64,000 nucleotides of DNA, from positions 79,563,322-79,627,321 of the forward strand of contig CATQJL010000223.1 of the NCBI GenBank assembly GCA_958299035.1. The letters are read 5' to 3'. The position numbers and the translations under genes were made by a program. The DNA comes from Cylicocyclus nassatus (lineage: Eukaryota > Nematoda > Chromadorea > Rhabditida > Strongylidae). A model generated the notes under the pieces. The model made no database searches, had not been told where the DNA came from, and worked only from the letters and a program-made list of their open reading frames with translations. Shown here one piece after another: positions 1 to 11,780 of the stretch (the first letter of the stretch is position 1; each line of letters starts with the position of its first letter).

Positions 1-322
1 TTCAAGTATATCCTTGGCCGGTGTTTCTCTTGAATAACTCTGTAATGTGTGAAAGTGGAACTGCAGATTAGCAGCAACAGGGAAGAAAAAGCGTGGAAGA
101 TGAAAAGCGTCGGCGTTTGCGCTTGAAACAGCAAGAATTTGATGATTTTGCGCTTCTATGACGAAGCGGCCAGCCGCGGCTACGAACTGCCAGCGGCCTG
201 CCGGCGCGGTATGAAGGCACCCTTATAGCGATACTAAAGCTCGCTGAAACTTTCCAATGGATAATCTAGCAAAAAGGTCCTGCTGTGAAGCCCATGGCTC
301 TATCCTTCTTTTGAGACCAGCC

Positions 323-800
323 TCCTTTGCTTTTCTGCTTTTAGGTGCACAAGCATAATTTTCGCGAAGTAGGCGCGGTTAAAATGGAATTGAAGGATTT
401 TTTTATAACTCAGCCTTGAAAAAAAGGAATCGTTCGGAAAAATGTCCTGCGGCAGTAGCGACCCTAGGGGTCGCTAGTAAGTGGGTTAGGGCAGATACAT
501 TGATAACCATCTGCGTGCAACTCGAAATGGCAAGGAAATGGACTTCCATTTTTTCAACGATTTTTGGCGAAACGTAACTATGTAGTCGAAACGTAACTAT
601 GTAGTGTAGTAGGAGTTCATGCTCTCAAACTTTTTACAATGATAACTCTCAAATCATCTACGGTGTTCTTCTTGCAAAGCTCCTTTACTTTTCTGCTCTT
701 AAGAGCACAAGAATTTTTGCTTGAAGTGGATTTCAAGGAGGTTTTTTATAACTTAGCCTTGAAAACAAGGAATTCTTAACAAAAATGTCCTGCAGCAGTA
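323..800. repeat. Diverged direct repeat, about 120-135 bp x2
   Basis: Positions 323-457 and 681-800 share the order 'ctcctttgcttttctgct', '...gcacaag', 'ttttttataact(c/t)agccttgaaaa' and 'aatgtcctgc(g/a)gcagta'. Many substitutions and short gaps separate them. No ORF of interest lies in either copy. It is probably an old tandem duplication or two fragments of one unknown repeat. Confidence 0.6.
568..605. repeat. 19-bp perfect tandem duplication
   Basis: The unit cgaaacgtaactatgtagt occurs twice in a row without a mismatch. It lies between the two copies of the 120-bp direct repeat. Confidence 0.85.
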
Positions 801-810
801 TGTGTAGTTA

Positions 811-925
811 GCTTCCGGTAAGCAATGTCAAAAGTATGAAAACTCTCGAGAAAATAGCCTCAATAAAAGCTTCCAGTAAGCAATGTCGAAAGTATGATAA
901 CTCTCGAGAAAATAGCCTCAATAAA
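811..925. repeat. 58-bp tandem duplication
   Basis: The unit starting gcttcc(g/a)gtaagcaatgtc and ending atagcctcaataaa is present twice, head to tail, with only a few differences. Confidence 0.85.
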
Positions 926-1767
926 TTTGCTCATCGACGTCATCATAAACCAGCCGATCTTTTGTGACAGATGCCTTCCACTGGCAGTTTTTATCTTGTG
1001 GTAAAAGTCATCGAAAAATAGACTCGGTAGATTTGAAAAATCCTACTATGAACTGAATGTACTGGAATGACAATGATTAGCGGAATCAATAAGGAATTTT
1101 AGAACTATTTTAGATGCTTGTAAGCAGGAAGAGAAACATCAAAAATGCAGCTAATTATGCGACCACGACATATACATAACACACGAAAATGGAATATTTG
1201 AAGAACAGAAAGTAGAATTTCCTGCAAGATGGAGTGCAAAATTAAATCACAAAATGGAGGAGATAATAGCAGCTCGGGTTCACTGACTAGATATATCTGG
1301 TCAGTATATCCAGATATATCTGGTTACTATAGTAGTGACACTTTCGAGATCCTCTTCAAACTTTCAAGAGTATCTAGTTTTCATCAAGACAAGACACCGG
1401 CTAGGCGGCCCTATATCAGCAGATTTCACACTTAATCGATGAGCACCCAAATTGCCATCAAGCAGAAACATGACAGCTGGGATAAGATACGGATGTCATG
1501 TCAAAAAAGAGAAGTTTGATCATTTCAGGCAAAATTTATTCTAGTTTAGATGATAGGTGTACCAACAACAAAATGAAAGGAAGCGAAGAAAAAAAACCAA
1601 AAACGTCGAATCCGCACAAGCACGGCGAGGGAAAATGTGTGCAGTTTTGCGTTGAGTTTTTCTGCATTGTTAGGCAAATTATGATGTTTTGTAAGTTACT
1701 CAGGAGCAACTTACGAAAAGTTTCTCTGCGTATCATCATTAGCACACTATTTTCATCAATTGGTAGT
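926..1767. other. No gene recognised
   Basis: Only short unconvincing ORFs are present. A small palindrome around 1289-1321 (agatatatctgg / ccagatatatct) is the only structure seen. A 100-codon ORF at 1498-1800 runs into a MITE-like inverted repeat and has no recognisable motif. Confidence 0.5.
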
Positions 1768-1936
1768 CTAACTGAATGTGAACTGACTGAAGTAAGGTAG
1801 ACTACCTCGTCAGGTAGACGGACGGTCAGCTGAAATTTCATTTTTCATTCTTAGAACGTGGTGAGCTGGTGATAGGCAGTCTACCTTACCGAACCTTGGA
1901 TGAGGGCCTCAGTTCAGTTCACCTGAACTGAATTAG
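1768..1936. mobile_element. Small inverted-repeat element (MITE-like)
   Basis: Left part ctaactgaatgtgaactgac...gtaaggtagact is answered by right part agtctaccttac...cagttcagttcacctgaactgaattag. The arms are imperfect, 13 bp plus about 20 bp, in an element of 169 bp. No target duplication is clear. It could be a decayed MITE. Confidence 0.35.
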
Positions 1937-1947
1937 GTTTACACGGG

Positions 1948-2568
1948 CCAAAGTCTCCACTAGCGGCCTCCAGCCACTACATTAACATGGGCGTGGAGAC
2001 TTTGATATGAAAAGTCTCCACCCCGGTTTAGAGCCGCAAAGACACCGACCCCTCCCCACATATTATATATCACCTGAAAGCCTTGAAGAGGAGAATTTAA
2101 CCTATGAAGTCGCAACATGATTCATACAATTTCGAAGAAGTTATGAGCTGTTGAAGTGGAAAGAGCGGTTTTTTTACCTGTTTTTTCAAAAGCCTGAATC
2201 TCAGCGGTATCTCAATGGATCGATACGGCTAAAGTATATTCTGATAGTAATCCTTATTCCACAAAAACTATGAAGTCGCAACATTGCACACCTTCACATT
2301 CCAGATTTATAAGAGTCTAGACGTCAGCTGTCACTGAGTAACTTAACATGGCTTAATTTTTTCAAAATTCTCGTTCGCGGCGGCCACTGCTCAAGTCGAC
2401 CTAATTCTCTCAATATCTGGTAGAACAAGACCTGCCCTTCAAAACCTTTGAAGTCGCATTTGCTGACATTTTCAACCACCAGATTTATGACAGGAAATTT
2501 CGCATGATTTTACGTTATTTTATCATTCGAAATTCTGGTTCCCGGCGGTACTGCCTAGATCGACCTAC
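1948..2568. mobile_element. Half of a long foldback element
   Basis: Begins in the central 'gtctccac...ggcctccagcca...gtggagac' region and runs out to the terminus ending gatcgacctac. It corresponds to one arm of the full foldback at 35044-36232. The other arm is missing here. Confidence 0.65.
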
Positions 2569-2570
2569 TA

Positions 2571-3488
2571 TTAGGTTGTCCGGAAATTGATGCAGGTTTC
2601 TGCAAATGCAATTTCAAAAGGATCATTCTTTTGTGTATGTGCATCTTTCGACCAATTCCGCAAACTAAAAGAAGCCGCTCTTCATGCTCTTTCTTATATT
2701 TACTACTTCTACGACCAACTTCATTTGTTCAAAATCTACAACCATCCGAAGATGAAGCTTCAAATCAATAAATTTACCCTTTGCACTATTTTGGCTTGAA
2801 CTTATTCGGCAAGAGGGGTATTTCCATGATAACATAGCTGAAGCAAGATATTGAGTGAACCTACAAAATAGATAGTAGCGCATTTTTTGAACGATTGTGA
2901 AAGTAGAGAAACTGAGGCTTTAACATGAATAATTGTCGCGGCCACTCCATGGCGTAGAAAACTTTTCTAAAGATACCAACCGTGAAGATCTCTCCTCGTG
3001 CTTGAAGAGTGAGGCCAGTGCCGTCAGATATCATCCCAATTGGTACCTCCCAGACTTTATTTTTGGTGAGTTATTTAAAAAAATCAAAATTGTCGGAGAT
3101 CGCAGCCGTGGAGGAAATATCGAAAAATGGAAAATTTTGATTCCGCAAAATTTTCTCTTGCAGAAAATTTCTGAAAAATTTTTTGCACAACTATATATGT
3201 AATACTGGTCTGTGGCTATAAACTACAGAAGTCTCTGGCTGAACACTCATATTCGGTAGGAGTTTACAACTTGCCAAGTATGACCTTGTCAAAAAAAATT
3301 TCTTTTTACTTTCTGGCTTTCAGTAATTTGCTAGTTGAGCTACAGTTACAAAAGAAAATGGCTCAAATAGAAAAAGACTTGCTGATTACAGTAGTTTTTA
3401 CATCATTTCAAAATATACGATTTCAAACGAGTTATGACGCTTTGAAGTGAGAATATGCAAAACCTGCATTAATTTCCGGACAACCTAA
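2571..3488. mobile_element. Mariner-type MITE with TA duplication
   Basis: Termini are ttaggttgtccggaaatt and aatttccggacaacctaa, inverted, with the identity fading after about 30 bp. A TA lies on each side (2569-2570 and 3489-3490). The element is 918 bp, and no transposase ORF is seen. It sits at the junction of Z copy 1 with its foldback end. The same site in Z copy 2 lacks it, which confirms insertion. Confidence 0.85.
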
Positions 3489-4369
3489 TACATAGCTCCC
3501 AATACTTTCTTTTGCTTCTTTTCTGCTTATTTTCCTTCTTTTAATCAGCAAAAAAATTCCAAGCCCAAAAGTGAAGGTGATCACCCTGCACCAGCCCAAA
3601 AGTGAAGGTAGGCGGAGACTCGGCTCCGACTATCGCACCTCTGGTAGCCAGGTAAAGTTGCATAGTTTGGCTAGAGCCTCTAATGATTGTCCGGAAATCA
3701 ATGTCATTGCAAATGCACGTACGACAACGCGCATTTTCAGTTGTCCGCCTTGTGGAACCATGTCTTCCATGAAAAAAATGAAATATTCAGCTAATTTATG
3801 CAGATCGTCATCTACCGTGAATCTATGGTAATTCTAAGAAGCAGAAAAGAAATGCGGAAGTATTCACTAGAATCAGAGCGTAAGAGAACTTCTGAAACGA
3901 ATGTGCTCCAAGATGATAGTCATATTGACGAAATTTAAGCCATGACCCCCCACCGTGCGATAACGTAGTCCCATGTGGCAGTCATTGCATGACCCACCAT
4001 GTGGGCCACGTTGTCAATGTGTTAAAAATAACACTTTGCAAGGTGCTAAGAGCGAAAAAAACTTCTTAACAATCACCAACTTAGCAATTCATAACAGGGT
4101 TTGACACGAGTTGCTTTGGCAATCTAACGAAGTTCCGCTGACTTCGCAGCAAAAATACGATATCCGCTAAGGCACGCTCATAGATGAGTCAAATTTGGAT
4201 AAATAAAAAAAGGTTAAAGGATTCGGCTCTTCATACAGTCAGCGGGCATGCAACGAACGCACACTACTTTATATCGAAGAGATAATTGTATGCGTAAGCC
4301 TATTACAGTGATTTGTAGGGGCCAGCCGTTTCCAAGTTAGTGTTTTACACTCCCAGATCACCTGGTACA

Positions 4370-4452
4370 ATTTACCGGCCCCGGAGGGTAGAGGGCCTGG
4401 CTGGCCTAGAGGCAGAGATCGAACCTGTGCCCGATCTGGTTATAGCGGCGCT
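4370..4452 (-). mobile_element. tRNA-like SINE piece (copy in Z1)
   Basis: On the minus strand it reads gtggtatgaagcgccgctat, then a Pol III B-box-like caggttcgatc, then the 'cctctaggcca...ccctctaccctccgg' tail. The same block is at 33632-33757 on the plus strand. The A box is weak, so a SINE origin is inferred mainly from the B box and the conserved tail. Confidence 0.45.
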
Positions 4453-5081
4453 TCATGCCACTACCATTGTCCCCCTCAAACATGGATAGCAAAAAAAACA
4501 AATATGAATACCAAAGATTAAAAAACACAAAAAACAACTTCGGACAGCTTTGTCTATATACTCCGAAATGGCTGTATACGGTGTCCGATATGCACCACAG
4601 CGTGCTTGGAGCGGATTGCCTTCATTATTTGATTTGGAGCTCTTTTATTAGACTGGAAGATGGGGTTCAGGGAGATTCAAAAACTAGTTTTAGGCGTAGA
4701 TTGAAGTCGTATAAAAAGCCTAAAAGAATTATGTGGCAAAATTAGGTAACTACAGATGGCTCCAAACCTTCAAAAAAGTTTTTCACGCCTTCATTCTACA
4801 TTTAATATATCGTAGTTCCAACTTCCTAAGTTTTGCACAGCAAATCTACATCATGTCATTCCCTCATCACCGTAAAACAAGAATTTGTTTTGTTTTTGTT
4901 TTTTGGTGGGGGGGGGGGGGGGGCACAGAATTTTTGCACTTGTACGAAGAGCGTATTGGAAAAGGAAATGCGATTTTGCAAGAATAGGATCGGTGTAGTG
5001 ATGAGCGCAACGTCTCCAGGAGATGGAGAGTGGAATGATGAGAGAAGTGATTGTAGAAAAGGGGCGAAAATTTTCATTATA

Positions 5082-5772
5082 CAGGGTGTCCCAAAAGTAG
5101 GTACACATTGTTTGATCGTTAATATCTCTCTTCCTTTGAAGTCTTCTGCCAACCTTCGGGTACCATGTTGTAGAGCTGGCCTCAACTTAGATCTGCAGTG
5201 TAAAGCGAACCACCTATCGATCAACCACCTATCGTATGGAGCTAATCACCGATCTTTCTTCATTAGGAATTACGGTAGAAACTTCAAAAGCCTTTTGAGC
5301 CATTGACGGTCCTGTTTCGCCTCAGAAAGCAAACAAACATCCTGAAAACTCTTACACTAGGCTAATTAGTCGCTAGAACCATATACGAACTCTGCAATTT
5401 GCCGCGATGCTTCCTTCATAACTTATGGCAGGTAAACCGCAATAGCTGTCTTCATGATGCTCCCTAAAATTGTTGTTACACCCATTTACAAACGCCTAAA
5501 CAGTTGAGTAATGGAATTAGGGCGCGTAGTATCCCTGATACACCACTTCCGAATTTTTGGAACTTCTTTTTGAAACAGGTTGGTCCACAAGGACGCTGTA
5601 AGCCAGAAGTTCATACGTAACCGCACAGTAACGATGAACAATAGGTGGTTCGCTTCATACTGTAGATCTAAGTTGAAGCCAGCTATACATAGTGGTACCT
5701 AAAGGTGGCCGAAAGACTTTGGGAAAAGAGATACCAATGACCAAACAGTGTATCCATATTTGTGGGACACTG
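5082..5772. mobile_element. CAGGGTGTCCC-type Tc/mariner MITE, copy 1
   Basis: The left end is TA|cagggtgtcccaaaagtag. The right end, on the other strand, is TA|cagtgtcccacaaatatgg. The inverted arms stay alignable for about 150 bp (both contain atctctctt/atctctttt ... cttagatct(g/a)cagt). The element is 691 bp and has no transposase. Other copies are at 11440-14974 (interrupted), 18058-18850 (diverged) and 31856-32641. Confidence 0.85.
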
Positions 5773-6200
5773 TATATAAGTGTGTGACTCATATAAGAAT
5801 AGATGGGATAAGCCTTTTTGTCTAGGAGGGCTGCCAAAATTCTGTTATGTTCATCGCTTTTATCTGTGAGCTGTTCGATTAGGTCGTTGAAGTTTACCAC
5901 TCGGTCAGTATTATATAGAAATCCATATACTGCCTTGCGTAAACCAAAGCTTTCCAAGATTTTCTTACCATTCTCGAGATTCTATTTTGCACAAAAGAAT
6001 TGGAGCTTTTGCATGTACGCTTGAGTTCATACATGTTTTCCGCATCTTCTGGGACTCCGCAAAACCAATACCTCTTTGCTTTTTACACCCAAATCATATC
6101 AAATCTGCCCCTAAAAGCATTGTTCAGATCAATCGGAGGGAGAGAGAGATTTTGACGCACTGCGGGAGCACGGGTCCTGACTAATGTAACAGTTCAAGTC
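5773..6200 (-). pseudogene. ORF-bearing block of Z, copy 1; unrecognised
   Basis: On the minus strand, about 60 codons are open from 5957 down to the MITE border, starting MESFGLRKAVYGFLYN and containing FNDLIEQL and ILAALLDKKAYPIYSYMS. The same block recurs at 31671-31853 (plus strand, open) and at 11250-11440 (frame broken by small indels). I do not recognise the protein. The composition is protein-like and the frame survives in two of three copies, so it may be an exon caught when Z formed. Chance openness is not excluded. Confidence 0.3.
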
Positions 6201-6498
6201 CGATCGGAAATGGTGATTTCTGATTGTGAAGAGAAAATCGCGCGGAAAAACGCGATGATACACAAATACCGCTCTTGACAGTCTTGACGTGGTGAATGTT
6301 GTAAATCTACTGCATGAACCACGCCATAACTTGTCATAGGGAGGGGTCCGCGTATCGTTCTTTTTTTGGAGCGATTTTTTTGCTTCCGAATCCACCCTTT
6401 TCGACAGCCTTGATTTGTTGTATCAATGAGCCGAGAAGCCGAGTTCCCGCAGCGTCAAAATTTTACCATCCCTCAGTTGACCTGGACAATGCCTTTGA

Positions 6499-6859
6499 AG
6501 GCAGTGTCCAGGCAGATCTGGACCTGTGGGGCTCTCATGTGGAAAGTAATCTTGAGGCCCTAAATAAGACTTTGCCCAAGCGGCAGTTTAGATAGTGCAC
6601 TCATGGCTAAGATATTGGGCTCTAAACTATGCTCCGTGACCGCATTCGCATGAATTCATGGCTTGGCACATCATTCGCATGGATCCTCGCGCGAAAGCGC
6701 CACGAATCCATCCGAATACGGTTACAGGGCAAGTTTGAAGCCCAATATCTTAGCCGTAAGTGCACTATCTGAACTACAGCTTGGGCAGAGTCTTATTTAG
6801 GGTCCCAAGATTAGTTTCCACTTGAGAGCAATTTAGGTTCAGATTTGCGGGCGCTGCCT
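6499..6859. mobile_element. TTAA-site foldback MITE, copy 1
   Basis: Termini are aggcagtgtccaggca and the inverse gcgggcgctgcct. The arms run about 170 bp each way and pair imperfectly (tcttgaggccctaaataaga / tcttatttagggtcccaaga). The flanking tetranucleotides are TTGA and TTAA. Better-preserved copies at 10354-10724 and 30766-31124 have TTAA on both sides. The TSD points to the piggyBac or Kolobok type of integration. No transposase is present. Confidence 0.75.
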
Positions 6860-7501
6860 TTAAGGGTCGCATGCGCTAACATTCCTGCAGGGAAAGGGAG
6901 CACATTTTAAAAAAATCTTGGCTTTTTTTGGAAAAATATCGCAACATTTTTTCTATGTTCAAGTTGTCTTGCTCTGATGAACAGAACAACGCAAACGCCG
7001 GGAACATAAAACCACTAAACGGGATTACATTTATACTTTAAAAACACAACGAAGATCAAGCTGCTCTTGATGTGCAAATTTCCTTTCAAGATACCTTCAA
7101 AACATGACTCAGTTTGAGTTTTCTTACTTTGAGGGCATTGAAGGAGAATTCGCCGCGCTATTTCCGTGTTCCCTGAGCACAAACCTGCGAGTCAACAACA
7201 AGGGGCGTTCGCAATCGCTGCGGCTGCATTGCAATGTATATCAGTTGGTATTCCTTGAAGCTGCTCAACAAGTCATAAGTTTCTCCCAACATCTTTTCCA
7301 CGCTATCTTCGTAAACTCATTTTACATTTGAGTTACCCATAAGGCCTCGGGCAGAGTTCACCGATTTTATCGTCTCGCAATTCTCCAAACAAGACAACAG
7401 TTTCAATTCCATTGCATGCCGACCATCTTGCATTTCGGTTGTGATAGTTAGTCACTATTAGTCATGTCGGAAAACTGTCGCAACCGGAATGAGGAATGAT
7501 T

Positions 7502-8001
7502 NNNNNNNNNNNNNNNNNNNNNNNNNNNNNNNNNNNNNNNNNNNNNNNNNNNNNNNNNNNNNNNNNNNNNNNNNNNNNNNNNNNNNNNNNNNNNNNNNNN
7601 NNNNNNNNNNNNNNNNNNNNNNNNNNNNNNNNNNNNNNNNNNNNNNNNNNNNNNNNNNNNNNNNNNNNNNNNNNNNNNNNNNNNNNNNNNNNNNNNNNNN
7701 NNNNNNNNNNNNNNNNNNNNNNNNNNNNNNNNNNNNNNNNNNNNNNNNNNNNNNNNNNNNNNNNNNNNNNNNNNNNNNNNNNNNNNNNNNNNNNNNNNNN
7801 NNNNNNNNNNNNNNNNNNNNNNNNNNNNNNNNNNNNNNNNNNNNNNNNNNNNNNNNNNNNNNNNNNNNNNNNNNNNNNNNNNNNNNNNNNNNNNNNNNNN
7901 NNNNNNNNNNNNNNNNNNNNNNNNNNNNNNNNNNNNNNNNNNNNNNNNNNNNNNNNNNNNNNNNNNNNNNNNNNNNNNNNNNNNNNNNNNNNNNNNNNNN
8001 N
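7502..8001. other. Assembly gap (500 N)
   Basis: Exactly 500 Ns, a standard placeholder length rather than a measured distance. It lies between inverted copies of Z, so it probably marks a failed assembly of a large palindrome. Translations across it mean nothing. Confidence 1.
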
Positions 8002-8556
8002 CGAAATCTTCCGAAATAAAAAAATGAACGCGCTTATCACAATGTTCCTTAAATCTGCTGGTCTCAGCAGTGACCTAAGTAATACCCTTAATAATCGAGG
8101 ATAATGTAGTTCACAATCCCTGCGGCAATATTAACGCGCCTATAACTTCACACCTCAAATGAGGCCGACGACAATATGTGAAAAATATTCCTTCAACTTA
8201 TTTGTTAGGAACATCTCCGATAGAGCGCTTTTGCTTCATGAAAATCTTTTAGTTCAAAGTCGGAATTCTACGAAGTTCACTTTTTTTGATCTTCCTGACA
8301 TTATCGATCAGATTATCACAATTTATTCTTGCCTATGTAAGTGCTCATAAAAGCTTCACAATGTTTTCAACTTCCATCACCGAATATTCGTGATTCTAGA
8401 ATTGATTTCAAAAAAAAAGAAGCAATAGAAAAACGTTGCATACAAACTTGCGCTTATCGCGCTTTTTTCTTTTGAATTTCGAACCCTCGCTTTTCTGTGG
8501 GTCGCAAGCGCCAGCGCTTTCGCAAGCTAGGTGAGGTGTTTCAGCAGCTAGGATTC
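8002..8556. other. No gene recognised
   Basis: Sequence between the gap and the next MITE. It is not alignable by eye to other parts of the window. Short ORFs (for example 8159-8350) show no motif or splice context that would support them. Confidence 0.5.
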
Positions 8557-8672
8557 GGGTGTATCGTTAGGTACCTGCTATTGAAGCAACCAAGGGCGTG
8601 ACTTAGTGTATAAGACTAATGGCTGGATATCCAACGCCCGCATCTTGGCTGGGTACCTAACGCGACGCACCC
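8557..8672. mobile_element. 116-bp MITE with 20-bp inverted termini
   Basis: The left end gggtgtatcgttaggtacc is answered by ggtacctaacgcgacgcaccc at the right end. The interior contains 'atggctggatatccaacgcccgcatc'-like sequence and no ORF. It sits at the left limit of Z copy 3. No clear target duplication. Confidence 0.65.
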
Positions 8673-9639
8673 CTATTGATTGGGCATGACGTTCGTCCCG
8701 CCCATTCAGTGATTTCGCCTAGCTGGCGCAAAGGTCAAGAAATCGATCAGATCATGCGAGAGTGCCAAGTGACACAGCGTTCCTCGCGTCTATGCGCTGC
8801 GATGGCCCCGCAGCAGGCCCGCGGATGACTGGCAGGCGCAAGAAGTGCTCGTCTACTGCAGATTCTGAAGGGCATTTAAACTCAATAATACAAGACTTTT
8901 GTTCAATTTTAGGCATGGATTCGGACTCAGCGTGCGCAAGAGTTGCCAAAAGAGACAAAAACTCGAAATCGAGGATTTGGGGGACGGTGCCTTCAAAGGT
9001 CAGGCATGGGTGTATGCCCTTCCGCACCGCTCTGTCCTAGCGCTGATTACTCTCCTCCAGGGCAGCGCCAGCACTCCGCCTTAATTGTAATCTGGCAGAA
9101 TTTTCAAATGTTTTCTGAGCTTGCCAAAGCAAGGGAGAGACTCTCAACAACGATGAAGTAAAAAATTCCAGAGGTTGAATTACACTTGCCATTCCGTATT
9201 TTCCTCGCGCTTTTCAGTTCTCCAAACCACTGCATGGCTTGTAGAACCTACCCAAGCCACTCATGTGTAACATTTCCTAACAATACAAACTCGAGATCAT
9301 TTCTGATTCTTCTTTTAGAATGCTTTTGCGTACTTCTCGTTGACCGCGGCAGCGCCTACCAGTCAGATAATCAGACTGCTAAGGCAGCGGTGTAGAAGGG
9401 CCGTCTCCGGCCGGGCATACATCACGCGAATACATCTCCTTGCGATTCTCATGGCAAGGCAACTGTTACAAGTTTATTGCACGCCGATCATTTCTCATTC
9501 CGGTTGCGATAGTTTTCCGACACTCTAATAGTGACTAACTATAGCAACCGAAATGCAAGATGATCGGTATGCAATGGAATCGTAACTGTTGCCTCGTTTC
9601 GAGAATCGCGAGGCGATAAAATCGGTGAACTCTGCCCAA

Positions 9640-9855
9640 GGGCTTAGGGCTCGGACAGAGTTCACGCGGTTTGATCGTCGCGATTCAATCGCTACAAGAC
9701 AACTGTTACGAGTTCATTGCATGCCGATCAGCTTGCATTTCGGTTGTGATACTTTCCCAGCTCGAAATTTTTGAATGTAATGTGAAAATGGATAGAAAAC
9801 ACGGCGACTGAATCGCGACGATCAAATCGCGTGACCTCTGCCCGAGGCCTTACGG
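9640..9855. mobile_element. Small inverted-repeat insertion in Z copy 3
   Basis: Present here but absent from Z copy 2. Arms are tttgatcgtcgcgattcaatc and gaatcgcgacgatcaaatcgcg, with 'gaactctgccc' motifs duplicated outside. No ORF. The exact ends are uncertain because its flanks resemble the host repeat. Confidence 0.5.
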
Positions 9856-10353
9856 GTAACTCAAATGTAAAATGAGTTTATGAAGATAGGGTGGAAAAGA
9901 TGTTGGGAAGTAGTTATCACTTGTTAAGCAGCTTCAAGGAATACTAACTGATATACATTGCAATGCAGCCGCAGCGATTGCGAACGTCCCTTGTTGTCGA
10001 CTCGCAGGTTTGTGTTCAGGGCACAGGGAAATAATAGTGCGACGAATTCTCCTTCAATGCACTCAAAGTAAGAAAACTTAAACTGAGCCAATAAAGGCGG
10101 CCTCGAAGTAGCGATTGTTTCGTTTCTAAAAGGAAATTTGCACATCAAGAGCAGCTTGATCTTCGTTGTGTCCTCAATGTATAAAATTAATTCCGTTTGG
10201 TCGTTTTGTATTCCCGGCGTTTGCGTTGTTCTGTTCATCAGAGCAAGACAACTCAAACATAGGAAAAATGTTGCGATATTTCTCCAAAAAGGCCAAGATT
10301 TTTTTGAATGTGCTCCCTTCCCCTGCGGGAATGTTAGCGCATGCGACCCTTAA

Positions 10354-10724
10354 GGGCAGCGTCCAGGCAAATTTGGACATAAGTTGCTCTCACGTGGAAA
10401 CTAATCTTGGGACCCTAAATAAGACTCTGCCCAAGCTGTAGTTTAGATAGTGCACTCACGGCTAAGGTATTGGGTTCCAAACTATGCCCTTGACCGTATT
10501 CGCATAGATTCGTGGTGCTTTCGTGCGAGGATCCATGCGAAACTGATGTATTTATGACGAAGCCATGAATTCATGCGAATACGGTCACGGGGCATAGTTT
10601 GGAGCCCAATATCTTAGCCGTGAGTGCACTTCTGAACTGCCGCATGGGCAAGGTCTTATTTAGGGCCTCAAGATTACTTTCCACGTGAGAGCCCCATAGG
10701 TCCAAATTTGCCTGGACGCTGCCT
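10354..10724. mobile_element. TTAA-site foldback MITE, copy 3
   Basis: Flanked by TTAA at 10350-10353 and 10725-10728. The termini gggcagcgtccaggcaaat and atttgcctggacgctgcct are inverted, and the arms pair for most of the 371 bp. Same family as 6499-6859, 26091-26408 and 30766-31124. Confidence 0.8.
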
Positions 10725-11514
10725 TTAAAGGCATTGTCCAGGTCAACTGAGGGATGGTGGAATTTTGACGCTGCGGGAACTCGGCTTCTCGGCTCATTGA
10801 TGCAACAAATCAAGTCTGATCGAAAAAGGCGGATTCTGGAGCGAAAGAATCGCTCCGAAAAAAAGGAACGGTACGCGAATCCCTCCTCTACGACAAGTTA
10901 TGGCGTGGTTCATGCAGTAGATCTACAGAATTCGCCACGTCGAAACTGTCAAGGAAGCGGTATTTGTGTACCGTCGCATTTTTCCGCTCGATTTTCTCTT
11001 CACAATCAGAAATCACCATTTCCAATCGGACTTGAAGTGCTACATTAGTCAGGACCCGTGCTCCCGCACTGCGTCGACCTCCGATTGATCTGAACAATGC
11101 TTTTAGGGGCAGATTTGATGTGATTTGGGTGTAAAAAGCAAAGAGGTATTGTTTTTTACGGGGTCCCAGAAGATGCGGAAAAAATGTACCAACTCAAGCG
11201 TACATGCAAAAGCTCCATTCGTGCAAAATAGAGTCTCAGTGACAAGAAAATCTTGGAAAGCTTTGGTTTACGCAAGGCAGTATATGGATTTCTATATAAT
11301 ATTGACCGAAAGTGGTAAACTTCAACGACTTAATCGAACAGCTCATAGATTGAAGCGATGAACATAACAGAATTTTGGCAGCTTTTCCAAACAAAAACGC
11401 CTATCCCGTCTATTGTTGTACGAGCCACACACTTATATACAGCGTCCCAAAAATATGTATACACTGTTTAACTTTTTCTTTGCCACAACAGGTTTTTATC
11501 GGAACTCTTTATTG

Positions 11515-11556
11515 AGCCTTACGTTTCGGCGGAAAAAACGCCGTCTTCAGAGGCCT
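11515..11556 (-). ncRNA. Hammerhead-like motif of PLE (left half of pair)
   Basis: On the minus strand: AGGCCT, CTGAAGA, one extra C, stem II GGCG/CGCC around a T-rich loop, GAAAC, GTA, then AGGCT pairing back with the first strand. Stem III is reduced to the self-complementary ACGU, so activity would be expected only in a dimer. Placement downstream of a PLE ORF agrees with published reports of hammerheads in PLEs. Confidence 0.65.
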
Positions 11557-11780
11557 GAAAGCGATTCAATCACTTCCATCAAACGCTTTATGCGATCAAA
11601 CGCCTTAACCAACTCGTACGTTTAATTCGTCTAAAGTGATCGGAGTCTAGCGTCCACGCCGAATTAACTTACCAAGAGTTCCACAGAAGAGCACGACAAA
11701 AGCTCTTTCGGTCGCCTACAGGATATGGCGACAATGAACAGTCCAGCTGAGTTGGGCATGTTTATGTAGCTGTAGGTTAT

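Larger units (their letters stand above)
1948..7501 (-). repeat. Composite segment Z, copy 1 (inverted, cut by the gap)
   Basis: Read on the minus strand, this block matches 30100-35640 of the window in order: half of the long foldback, the SINE-like piece, the poly-C/G tract, the CAGGGTGTCCC MITE, a small ORF block and the TTAA foldback. It differs by a mariner MITE at 2571-3488 and by lacking the hAT MITE present in copy 2. It ends at the N gap. Its left limit falls near the centre of the foldback, so it is truncated. Three copies make a segmental duplication, or spread of a large composite transposon, the likely explanations. Confidence 0.8.

Noticed and set aside
1498..1841. Overlapping 100-codon ORFs on both strands
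   Set aside because: Mutual antisense, partly in a small inverted-repeat element; no motif.
4833..5306. 157-codon ORF through the G-run
   Set aside because: Crosses a homopolymer G tract and a MITE terminus; the frame depends on run length and is not kept in Z2 or Z3.
7462..8104. Long ORFs on both strands across 7.5-8.1 kb
   Set aside because: They consist almost wholly of N; the gap has no sequence.
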